This document shows positions 10,371 through 19,659 of a DNA stretch of 28,556 nucleotides, piece by piece. The notes beneath the pieces are model-generated. The model worked only from the letters and a program-made list of their open reading frames with translations. It was not told where the DNA came from and searched no databases. This stretch comes from Asterionellopsis glacialis (lineage: Eukaryota; Bacillariophyta; Plagiogrammaphyceae; Rhaphoneidales; Asterionellopsidaceae): contig WKLE02003342.1 of assembly GCA_014885115.2 (NCBI GenBank), forward strand, positions 1 through 28,556, in the 5' to 3' direction. The first letter of the stretch is position 1, and each line of letters opens with the position of its first letter. Made by a program: the position numbers and the translations under genes.

Positions 10371-10969
10371 GGGAACTGCTGCTGAATAAGCTAGAGGAAG
10401 TGCTGTGTAGGTCCTATTAATACCTGTATAAATACCTGGTATTCGGGATATTTAGATCATAGAAACACTGCAAGGCCCCTAAGTGGCTTCGAGTCAATTC
10501 ACAGAACTGGCCGATTACTTCAGGCCTGCGCAGAAGAAGTTGGGGAAAGCAGCTTCAGGAAAAAAAGATTGTGATCCTCATGTCAATAGCAATCCGAATG
10601 TGGTGATTTCAGCAACATTTCACATCTCACTGAAGCTCTTTTGTGTTTTGTTTTGAGAAACTGCAAACTAAGTATGTATCGATTGAAAAGAAAATGCATA
10701 ATGTATAGCATATAATAATGTAAGGAATGCTCTATTCTTAAAAAGTGTACAATACAGTTATGTGCAGGTAGGAAACCACGAGTAAAGGTTTTAAGTCCGT
10801 TTTCCTTGGCCAGTGCTAGTTCTTCGTCCAACTAAATGACAATTCTATCCAAAGTGACCAAGCACTTGGAGAGTTTCCGGTTGACTCTCTTTTCACTCCT
10901 CCTTTTGTTCCTCAACAGCTTCTTCTGTAGAGAATATTTTGGACTATATTCCCATTTCTGCCATGGCTA

Positions 10970-11236
10970 TCATTGTGTGGGGAACAGAGGCAAAAAATGA
11001 TCTGCATTTGACTCCAATATTAGATCTTCTTCATTTAAAGCATCGAGAGCTTCACCTAGAATTGAATGCAAAGAACGGTCCTTTAGATCGTCTTTTTGTA
11101 GAATATCACTAAGTACGGGGAAGTTCGGTTGGGAAGACTTGTCTTGGCCTGCATTCATCATGAGTGCGGCGGTTAGAGGACTGCGATAGTCTTTCTTGGT
11201 GAAGGTGCTTGTAGTATTTTCGGAAGTTGATGGCAT
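10970..11236 (-). CDS. Small acidic protein, not recognised
   Basis: An 88-residue open frame from the ATG at 11236 in a favourable context (CCAAAATGCC). I do not recognise the family. The sequence has a Ser/Thr-rich start (MPSTSENTTSTF), a middle FPVLSDILQKDDLKDRS, and an amphipathic acidic segment HSILGEALDALNEEDLILES. There is no signal peptide or membrane helix. An alternative spliced form is possible: donor AG|gtgaag at 11056/11055 joined to acceptor ctacag at 10925 gives an in-frame second exon 10924-10893 ending EEAVEEQKEE, 70 residues in total. The unspliced form is preferred because the would-be intron looks coding over its first half. Confidence 0.55.
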   Translation of the reverse strand: MPSTSENTTSTFTKKDYRSPLTAALMMNAGQDKSSQPNFPVLSDILQKDDLKDRSLHSILGEALDALNEEDLILESNADHFLPLFPTQ

Positions 11237-13854
11237 TTTGGTTCAGAGAGATGAAATAATTTTAAGAACAATGCGTAGTTAACTCGACGACTTGAAAAAT
11301 TGAGCAGAAAAATATTTGTGGGCATTTTTTGAAGAGTGGTGGTGTTCTGGATTTGTTGTTGAAGCAGCCATCGAAATGGTTCAACGTGCATTCTCAGGCC
11401 ATATTGAAGTTAACAAATGTTGCCAGAAATAGTGACGGCGAACATCTGTTTTTCGGTCCTGTTTTCTTAAGGACACACACTTCGAGGAGAATAATATATA
11501 ATACTCACACATGAATATTGACGATACTCGCAAATTGTAGAAAAACGGGGTGTACCTGCTGGTAAGCCTTTTTTACTCCGTTTCCCATTGGTGCATAAAT
11601 CGTGTCTTTACCAATCAGAATATTCGACAGAGGATGAAGTTGAACATAACATCTGTTTCTGATTTTTAAAGTATGTTACGTAAACTATGAACAATAAAGG
11701 TAATAAATGTTCCTTGGCAATACACGTAAGCTATGCTACCAGTTCCTAGTACCAGGTACAGGTGGAGTACTGATAGAAGTTACGAGCGTATGTACACTAG
11801 GTAGGTTCTACAGTGAAACTGTTAACAGAGGGCAAATTGGCGAACAATAACAAAGTACTTTATTGTTTATATATTTGTAAATTCATTTTCCGCAACTAGA
11901 GGAAATATTGCCCCGAAAGAATAGTATTTGTATAGCGACGGTGTAGTGGAGATCTACTTCGACATGTACCTGGTACAGGTACCTGGGGTACCACTTGTGT
12001 GAACTCGCTTACACTAGGACGTATTAATACCACTAATTACCAGAACCCGTCTAAACAGTATACAAAATCGGAGTAACAGGTAATCCAGCCCCACAATGTC
12101 ATTGTTACGTGATACTGTATATGGTACCAATAAGAAGTAGGTCCTACTACCATTCTGCAATACAGGTCTTTTTATGAACTATCCGGGCGACATATCATAG
12201 AATAACCTTCGGAACATTTTCAGATATCAATGGAAAGACAACGAAGAACAAATGGAACTTGCGACCTTGCAGATTGAAAGTTATGAATATGTAAAACACG
12301 AATTGCAGAACAACTTCCCTCTCCGCCCGCGCCTCTTACAGATTTGAGCCAGGCATCCGCTTACAAATAATGGTTCAAATCAAAGTAAAATCCACGTATC
12401 TAGAAACATACTAGGGAATATGATGTTCTGCAGAGAAATGCTTGGTGAGAGTCATAAGTCAAGCTGTACTCGTGTTCCCTGGTATCATTCAGCTGCGAAT
12501 GCTGAAGACATTATCGAATGCAATCATTATAGATAGTGGTACCAGAAGTTAACTTCACTCAACAAGACTTTCTAAGTATTATTACAGGTATCACACATTT
12601 GACACTGTGCAGCTGTTCTTTGAATTTGAGTATCAGCGATATGGAAGTTATGTTAAAAAAAGCTGATGTGGTGCAGGGCAAGTTCCTAACAGGTAGGACT
12701 GTGTACATCATGTATGATACAGGAACGATCATTTATGGTCCCTCTGTTCGGAAAAACTATTCTCTAGAAGAACACAAAGAACACCATCATCTTTACATCC
12801 GGTTTTCTCTTCAATAATACGTACCTCTAGGAATAATGCTATGCATTATACCCAGGTACAGTAATACAGGAAAGAAAGGGTACATCTGGAATTGATATTG
12901 CAATTACTTGTTTTTGTGTCTGTTTTTGTTTTCTCAAGAAAAATGACTGCGCATTTCAAAAATTGCTTGCTTGAAGAGGTCGAGTAGAACAACAATTGAA
13001 ATTTAATGTATGTGTATAGTAAAATCGCCTAATCGAATTGAATTTATTTCATAAATACATTAAATGACCTCTCATGCTTAGTCATACCGAAGTATATAAG
13101 AAAACGAAGACACAAAATACTGACGTGGCAAATTTATTTCTTGAATAATAAGTAACTTTTAACACTCAGTACTAATAGAATAAGTAAGTACAAACCTTGC
13201 ATACGAACGAACTTTTAAAAATTAAAAAAAAACCAAAAAACTTATTTTGAATAAAAACCTTTTATAACCCATTTCGCTTTGGCTCGCTCGAAAAATAATG
13301 GAGTCGCTGCTCATTTTTTTAGCGAAGACGGGGAGTGACTAGATGTTGCACGAGCCCCATGAAGATATCGGGCCTTACTTTTCTTAACAATAAACCTATT
13401 TCAATATGGATTTGATGTTTGCACATGAAAAGTTTATCAATTGGAACCGCTACCATGCGTCTAAATCGTTATAGTATTTGCCTCTGGTGTAGGGCAAGCA
13501 CTGAACTCTTTCAATGGTTGAATCATGATTTTCTACGAACGTGAAAATAAGTTTCTCCCTTTATTCACTCGAAATACTGGGCTCAACTCTCTGCCTATCG
13601 TACTACTATTTCAAGTCTCGCCTGATCATATTTCCACATCCAGCAAATTAGAGAAAGCACATATACGAGTACACGATCGAATAAATAATGATCGGCACAA
13701 CGAGTAAATAATAATAACTCCAAAAGGAGGCAAAAATCCTTAACATATAAGGTCTCTGACAACTAGTTCCAATGTAAGAACAGGTTTAAAAAATCAAGAT
13801 TTTCTTTATTAATGCACGGTATATTTAAGAAAATTGAATTTCTTCTGTCAAATT
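11237..13854. other. Gene-poor stretch, 2.6 kb
   Basis: No coding exon, tRNA or other RNA gene is supported. Short open frames (for example 12536-12817 plus and 13525-13707 plus) show no domain. The first starts at GTG, not ATG. The stretch holds the densest cluster of GGTACC/GTAC palindromic words (11737-12150) and AT-rich DNA around 13000-13270. It may contain a promoter for the 11236 gene on its left side. Confidence 0.5.
11737..12150. repeat. Intergenic island of GTAC palindromic words
   Basis: Overlapping palindromes recur here: CTAGTACCAGGTACAGG near 11746-11762; ATGTACCTGGTACAGGTACC at 11964-11983; a second GGTACC at 11987-11992; GGTACC at 12123-12128; and the perfect palindrome GTAGGTCCTAC at 12137-12147. 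The same words form islands at 18442-18815 and 28411-28531. Confidence 0.6.
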
Positions 13855-15875
13855 CTACTGCAATGCTACTCGAAAAGCATCTGATGACACTGTCTGTTCC
13901 CATGCAGTAAGTTCTGCCATGATCTCTCCTTGACCAGTCTGAAGATCTGTACAAAGGGGAAGTATTTTTTGAAGCATTGCTGTACGATTCCATCGGGCAG
14001 TGTTTCTCAGTGCAGCAACAACGTATTTCGAGGTAAATCCATTCACACCACCTGTAATCAGAGCGATACATGCCGCAACCTTTGGCTGATCAAAATCCAC
14101 ATGAACATGCGCAATTATCATACCAAATTCTTCAGGAGTCAGATTAGAAAAAACGACCCTCCAAGAGGGATCGCCTAGCTTTCGCGAAATTATGTCGTAA
14201 TCGTCAACTGAAGCAACCATTTCTTCTAGAAGATTTGATAGTGTGGGAGCAACTGGAGGTGGGAGAGGCATCAACCCATCCCATTGCGCCGAATCATTGC
14301 GCTCATTATCATCCGCTACAATGGTTGCTGTCCCGCCCAAGATTACATTTGCTGCAGGGATTTCTACAATTGGTGCTTGGATTGGCTCCACCGATGCCCA
14401 GTCGCCTCCTACAATGGGGAGTGCCTCGGCAACAGGTATATTGCGTAGAGAATCATTGTCTTCTGCAATTCGGAAAGATGGCTCACGGCCATCGTCAGTA
14501 CCAGTTGAAGTTTCTGAAGGGTATCCTATCCTAATTGGTATCTTGACACTTGGATTATCAACAAAATTCTTTGTCAAATGTGTGATATGGAACTAATAAG
14601 AAAGGATGGAGGAATAAAAAGTAAAAAATTGAAATAAATTAGTTGGCTTCTCTTTCACCTCGAATTCGACAAAGAACATACTCTTGAACTTACATAATGT
14701 GAAATATTTATCATATTGCCTATGTATGTATCACGGGCATTCTGCAGCAAATACAAATTTAGAAGTGAGATTAGACATATAATGCAATTGTCAACTGCTG
14801 TTGTTGAAAGTTGCAGAGCTACAGTATATCCGCATATTGTGAAACTTACCATTGGGATTGTCAAGTTGAGTGTGTTTTGACCTGACAAAAGTTCGTCATA
14901 AATCTCTTGAAATCGCACCTGTTGCTGTCTTTGTCCCTGACTTGCCGTAACTTCTCCCCACGTTTTTTTCTCGAGTGACGGCAACCCAGTAATTTCTTTG
15001 CTGAGTAAATGAAGTTTGTTAGACCTGGAATAGCCATGATCTCTTGTTCCGTATTGAATCTTTTCAATGAGTTCCACTTTCACACATTTCACATCAGCTG
15101 TTGAGTTGTTTCGTGAAGCAATAGATAATTGAATTTCTTGACCTCTTCCAACATGTGTATCATTGATGCTAACACCAAATGTGACTGTCCCTTTCTTTAT
15201 TGTTCCGGCAGCTTTGATTTCATGACTCACTGGTTCTAAAAAGCAAGGTACTCGTGAATCGGGTAGAGGTGATGCAGCAACAAGGAAAATGCGTTTGGTT
15301 TCAATCTTCATCATGGCGCTTGCTCTTTGATCTAAAAGTGCTGTAAATTTATAGACGATTTTGGCGAACTCATGACCACTTTGGTAGTTTAGAGATGTAG
15401 GTAAAGTTGAATGCAGGTTGAAAGAGAATGGATATTCGTAAAAACCAGGACTTAAAGTTTGACCATCAAAGTTAGCAACTTTCACCGATGCTACGACAAA
15501 ACGACGATCTCCAACTCTCCTGTCAAACAAAGACGGCGAGATGAATTGTTACAAAGTTCATAGTTAGAAATTACAGTACGGTACAGATCAGAACAATAGC
15601 CCTCTTTTTCAGATAATATACCGCCATTTGAAGACAGAAAAAATCGTAGAATCTTTCGATTCAACGTACCTATGTTTTCCAGAACCCGTTGCAGTCTTCT
15701 CTTTCCCATGCATCTGCAGCATCAGAGATGACACAGCTTGGATATTCTTGGTAATTTCAATCCTTATTTTCCCAGTTACCTGAGTACCTGCTCTTGCCGC
15801 TAGTGTTTGCCCTAACACCGATTGGTTTTGCTCATAATCAAGTATGATATCGAATTTTCCTACAGAATTTCCCAT
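13855..15875 (-). CDS. Arrestin-fold protein with helical C-terminal extension, four exons
   Basis: Predicted exons, in transcript order, are 15875-15670, 15519-14850, 14741-14694 and 14592-13855, giving 553 residues; introns are 150, 108 and 101 nt with GT-AG borders. The alpha-arrestin/VPS26-like family adapts membrane cargo for trafficking. Residues 1 to about 330 form the two beta-sandwich halves. The second half ends with the arrestin-like pattern NARDTYIGNMINISHY, then DNPSVKIPIRIGYP (320-333). A Pro/Ala/acidic linker follows. Residues about 423-553 form a helical domain (LTPEEFGMIIAHVHVDF, then RNTARWNRTAMLQKILPLC) that reminds me of DUF4476; this link is unverified. The start MGNSVGKF allows possible N-myristoylation. 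No transmembrane segment is present once intron 2 is removed. Splice sites are inferred from consensus and from restoring the family pattern. Confidence 0.8.
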
Positions 15876-16101
15876 TTTCTATTTCATGCACAGAGGCTAG
15901 TGAGAGAATAAATAAGAGATGCGTTTCAATTCAACACACAATGCCTGTGAAAGTAAAAAGATGAACAATTTCAAATGTCTTCGGGTTGCAGTTGTGCTTT
16001 TCGCTGGATTTTGAATCGTGAGAGGAACCGTTTGCGGGAATACTGTTAATACGAAAAAAATCACAGAGTGTGCAGTCGGCATCATTTTTTTTGACAATTA
16101 C

Positions 16102-16133
16102 CACTCCCTAGCAACAACTATATAATGGAAGTG
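16102..16133 (-). repeat. Bipartite conserved element, copy 3 (32 bp)
   Basis: On the minus strand it reads CACTTCCATT, a 12-base core, then CTAGGGAGTG. Both ends are identical to copy 1 while the core differs. It lies 227 bases upstream of the arrestin gene ATG. Confidence 0.75.
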
Positions 16134-16158
16134 TCTAACCATCCAACCGGAAAATAAA

Positions 16159-16196
16159 GGAGACTCTCCCTGTAGAAATTCCATTCTGAAGTCTCC
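16159..16196. repeat. Inverted repeat GGAGACT/AGTCTCC
   Basis: Perfect seven-base arms at 16159-16165 and 16190-16196 enclose 24 bases containing CTCCCT and TTCCATT. These words resemble the ends of the neighbouring bipartite element. It lies 284 bases upstream of the arrestin gene. Confidence 0.5.
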
Positions 16197-16854
16197 TATT
16201 TTCTGCACGAGTCTGCATGCACCGTACCATGTACTCCAAAAACATTCACACCACTTTTTATTGAAAACATTCCAAAGTGATGCACCATAAAATTATGTGA
16301 TCCTAAATAATGCAAGAAAAATGCTGTCAATAGCAAAAGTACCACAGAGTCAAGTAGAAAGAACTTTCAACAGGTGAAAGTTTTCAAACAATTAATTGCT
16401 GCTTGCTGGTCAATACTGATCATTGCAACTCATTTTAAATAGCATGTCAATGTACTGTATTGTTTTTAATTGCTTCTGTTATCTTTCTTGATTGGTAAAT
16501 GTATCCAGAGTACAGCGCACAATAGTATATCCTCTAGTGAGTCTGATGCCAAGACTTCGCGACCAGCTCGGTTCATTAACAGGCAGTAGATGGCAGTGTC
16601 ATGTGGCGAAGAAATGACCATGTATAGAAATAAATAATCCACGACCGTCGCTTTGGGCCTGAAATGAGGCAGATTATTAATTTTTCAACATGCACTGAAA
16701 GAACAGAAAAGAATGAATTCTTTGATTTAAAATCGCGATTCTTAGAATAGATAGTTATGTATAATAAAGGCTCATCTTAATCACTTGAAGTGGTCTCTGC
16801 ATTCACTACAAAGACTTTCTCCATTTTATATTATTATATAGGCTACTAAGCACA

Positions 16855-17970
16855 TTACCACAATCTTGATTCAAGTGCTTGAAGTGCTGATAAGGATATG
16901 ACGAGTTTTTCATATTTAAGCAAATCATAGACATTCGCTCTGACTTGATTGGATACCTTAATTTTGTATAAATTCCTTGCTGCAACTTTCAGTTCTACAG
17001 GGACCCTATCCAAAGTTGCAACCTCCTCTTCCCCTTGATTGTCACTAGCATCATAATGATCCAGAAGGAATGCAGTTGTCCCCTCTCGTCCTGAAATACC
17101 AAAGTTATCTAAATATTCTTGTAAATATTTCGTTTTGTGACTTTCTACATTCATGTCATTCACAACAATAAGATTACCCTCTTTCAATTTTTGTGAAAAG
17201 GTATGTTTTAATCCTAGGATCTTGACCTTTTGATTTAATTTCGTCGTATAATCTGTTTCTTTACCCTTGGGTCCATGTGCCTTGGCACCACCTCTCCAAT
17301 GAGGTGGACGCCGATGTCCTGCACGTGCACGACCTTGTCCCTTTTGGGGACGCATCTTACGACCACTGCCACTCACTTCGGCAATTGTTTTGGTCCGTGC
17401 GGCAGCATTACGTTTACCACGTTTCTTATTACGTTGATATACCACCACACGATGAATCAAATCTGTACGAATTTCATCATAGCCAAAAATACCCTCCTTC
17501 AAGTGGATGGACCCCACTTCACTACTATCACGCCAATCCAATACTGGAACATGCAATCGGTCAGGTAAGGGAATCACATACTGTGGTTGTGGTGCATTGG
17601 TTGCATCATATAAAATTTCCTTTATGCCATAATCATCCTCATCATCTTCGTAATAATCACCTTCTTCCTCCAACTGTTCTTCTCCTTCTTCTTCGTGATC
17701 GTCCTCGTCATCCTCTTCGATACGTTCACATCCATATATAGGAGAAACAGTACTACGAGGATCAATCTTTAAATTGGATGGAATCGAAATTGTTTTTGTA
17801 GCTAATGAAGTTGCTTCCGACGAGAAGCATCGAGTTGTTGCTGTTACAGTTAAATGAGACAGTGGTGCCAAAGATGATGACGATAATGACGACGACGACT
17901 GTGACAACGACGTTGATGCACGCAAGAAGAAACGGCCACGAGCTAAAGCCAATGCAGCAGAGGTAGACAT
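16855..17970 (-). CDS. MRPL4: Mitochondrial large-subunit ribosomal protein uL4
   Basis: A 371-residue intronless protein of the L4/uL4 family, a 23S-type rRNA-binding protein lining the exit tunnel. The L4 domain starts near residue 137 (LHVPVLDW). It has the signature loop RRNKKRGKR-like stretch at 180-187 (RNKKRGKR) and GSGRKMRPQKGQGRARAGHR at 201-220, then PPHWRGGAKAHGPKG. The C-terminal half follows the family pattern (KVKILGLKHTFSQKL, NLIVVNDMN). The N-terminus is Ala/Ser/Arg-rich without acidic residues (MSTSAALALARGRFFLRAST), typical of a mitochondrial presequence and lacking a signal peptide; known diatom plastid genomes encode their own rpl4, so mitochondria are the likely site. Odd feature: a strongly acidic insert of about 30 residues (85-113) before the L4 domain. 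Confidence 0.9.
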   Translation of the reverse strand: MSTSAALALARGRFFLRASTSLSQSSSSLSSSSLAPLSHLTVTATTRCFSSEATSLATKTISIPSNLKIDPRSTVSPIYGCERIEEDDEDDHEEEGEEQLEEEGDYYEDDEDDYGIKEILYDATNAPQPQYVIPLPDRLHVPVLDWRDSSEVGSIHLKEGIFGYDEIRTDLIHRVVVYQRNKKRGKRNAAARTKTIAEVSGSGRKMRPQKGQGRARAGHRRPPHWRGGAKAHGPKGKETDYTTKLNQKVKILGLKHTFSQKLKEGNLIVVNDMNVESHKTKYLQEYLDNFGISGREGTTAFLLDHYDASDNQGEEEVATLDRVPVELKVAARNLYKIKVSNQVRANVYDLLKYEKLVISLSALQALESRLW

Positions 17971-19659
17971 TGTGAAGGCAAGCTGAACTCAAACTTCAAA
18001 TCAAAGGAACGCTTATTCCTTCTATAACCCAACACCTGTCTCTTGTGTTTGTGATGTCTGGGATGATTGGTATGACAACACACTCTCTGTTGTTGGTTCC
18101 GTTTGGTTGCCTTTCTTGACTCACCTGTCGGTCGGCTCAGAGATCTTCGCGATGATTTGTGGGCGGTGTGTGTGCGAAAGCCTGCACGACAGCGATGCAT
18201 GCTGGACCGCAGGCCCAGATGATTGTCTGTTCGTCCCCCTGCAGCAAACACATCTGAAGAGTGAAGAGCGAGAGGCTGAAATGTCTCCCTCCTTCCGATC
18301 CGACCGAATGCTTTTCAGGCACGAACCAAGTGCGCGGGCTCCATCGTTTTTAGATTTTAGATGTACTCGTAAAGGTTTTCATAATATTACATGTATTAAA
18401 TGTTTGCAAAGGCACCTGATAGGTGCAGTTGTCGTCCGCTATACCATGTACCTGGTACCTCCTGTACCGTAACAGTTGCCGGTACTTCCGCTTGTATCAG
18501 GTGGAGTGTTGTGTTTTACCAGGTACCAGGTACTTCTGGTATTTTGTATAGGATTATCATCTGGTCGTAGTCTTGGTTCTACTATCGCCGGAACAAGGGA
18601 AACATGGTCCGGAGGATATATATTAAATATGCTGATAGAGTCCAATGCACACGAAGTAATTAATATCAGAAACTGCATCAATTGCGAAAACCAGGTACGC
18701 ACGTACGTTCCTACCTGTACTACCTTGAACAGGTCCTACGCAACCCCAGAGACCAACCCCGCAGTAACCCAAAACCGCGCCTGCGTAGGTCCTACCATTG
18801 TAGGTATTAAAAAATAAAGGAGAGCTAGATAGAAAACACTGTTTAGATCAATGACCTATGAATGCTTTATTGGCGACCAAATGTCTAATCGTACTCATAC
18901 CTTACAGTTGCATTCTATAGAATTCCTGTATAAAATAAGTGCTGAATTCATCAGGTAGTCTGAGCCAAACACACAGTCACGAGTTGAAAATTACTTATGT
19001 AAAATATAGCACTGTCTAGGCTGGATACTTATAGATTACCTCTGAGACGTTTCGTTGGGTATATCTTTACAAAAACAAAATCCGAACCTCTTAATTATAC
19101 AGATCTCTATAGAAATCTGTGTCGTTTCAACTGAATTTTATTTCATATATCTTGTTACCATTCTTTTAAGTTGAATTGACATTTCATGCATGTCAACTTG
19201 AACTTGCGGAAAAAGGTTGGGTTCTTCGGACGCGAGGGGTCAAGAATTTACTTCACAAAGTAATGATTTATAGTGCATTCTTAGTTGGCTTGACACTTTT
19301 TTTTCGCTGTTATACCACTGATTACAATTGTTGTTGATTTAGAGGTGTCCATTTTAACAATTGGTACTCAATCTAATACATTAATTTTGTGATGATACCT
19401 GTATTGTCAACAAGTGAAGAAAAATCTTGCATGTGTGTCAATTCGCGAATACGACTGCTTCCCTGGATTGCAAAGCAACATGAAATGCAACCTGGATAGT
19501 ATTCGCATTTCTTGCTGCTGAAGTTTTCTCATGCATTATCATGTACGCAAAATTGCTGTTGTCAGAATTCATCAACACAAATTCGAATACGAGCACGAAT
19601 CAAACAGGGAAGGCACTAAACCCACCAAAGACGTGTAATAATATAAACAACTAAACCCC
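17971..19659. other. Divergent intergenic region, 1.7 kb
   Basis: This lies between uL4m (minus) and the large EF-hand gene (plus). Open frames at 18107-18472 and 18476-18817 start at TTG, show no domain and overlap the palindromic-word island, so I do not call them. An imperfect hairpin with TTGACAT/ATGTCAA arms lies at 19168-19205. Confidence 0.5.
18442..18815. repeat. Intergenic island of GTAC palindromic words
   Basis: It includes CATGTACCTGGTACC (18445-18459), ACCAGGTACCAGGTAC near 18518-18533, CAGGTACGCACGTACG near 18692-18707, AGGTCCTAC (18731-18739) and the palindrome GTAGGTCCTAC (18785-18795). The vocabulary is shared with the 11737-12150 and 28411-28531 islands. Confidence 0.6.

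Larger units (their letters stand above)
10151..10969. other. Upstream region of MED17 and 3' side of the small acidic gene
   Basis: It contains the hairpin GTGCGC/GCGCAC at 10163-10185, two copies of the bipartite element (10219-10251 and 10340-10370), and a word cluster with TAGGTCCTA at 10408-10416 and TATTAATACCTG at 10415-10426. On the minus strand, 10924-10893 encodes EEAVEEQKEE then stop behind a good acceptor (ctacag), a possible alternative last exon of the 10970-11236 gene. A coding-like stretch around 10755-10831 (LDEELALAKENGLK, minus strand) follows an ATTTAG and is not assigned. Confidence 0.5.
15876..16854. other. Intergenic between arrestin gene and uL4m
   Basis: Both flanking genes run on the minus strand, so this holds the arrestin promoter (right of 15875) and the uL4m 3' UTR (left of 16855). 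It carries the third bipartite element (16102-16133) and a seven-base inverted repeat (16159-16196). No coding frame is supported. Confidence 0.5.

Noticed and set aside
12340..12390. Possible tRNA B-box (GGTTCAAATC)
   Set aside because: No matching A-box or acceptor-stem pairing at the required distances.
12536..12817. 93-codon plus-strand frame in the gene-poor stretch
   Set aside because: Starts at GTG, not ATG, has no domain, and lies in repeat-word-rich intergenic DNA.
17277..17741. 154-codon plus-strand frame opposite the uL4m gene
   Set aside because: Antisense shadow of a clearly conserved coding region.
18107..18817. Two consecutive plus-strand frames between uL4m and the EF-hand gene
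   Set aside because: Both begin at TTG, have no family pattern, and the second overlaps the palindromic island whose words create the open frame.
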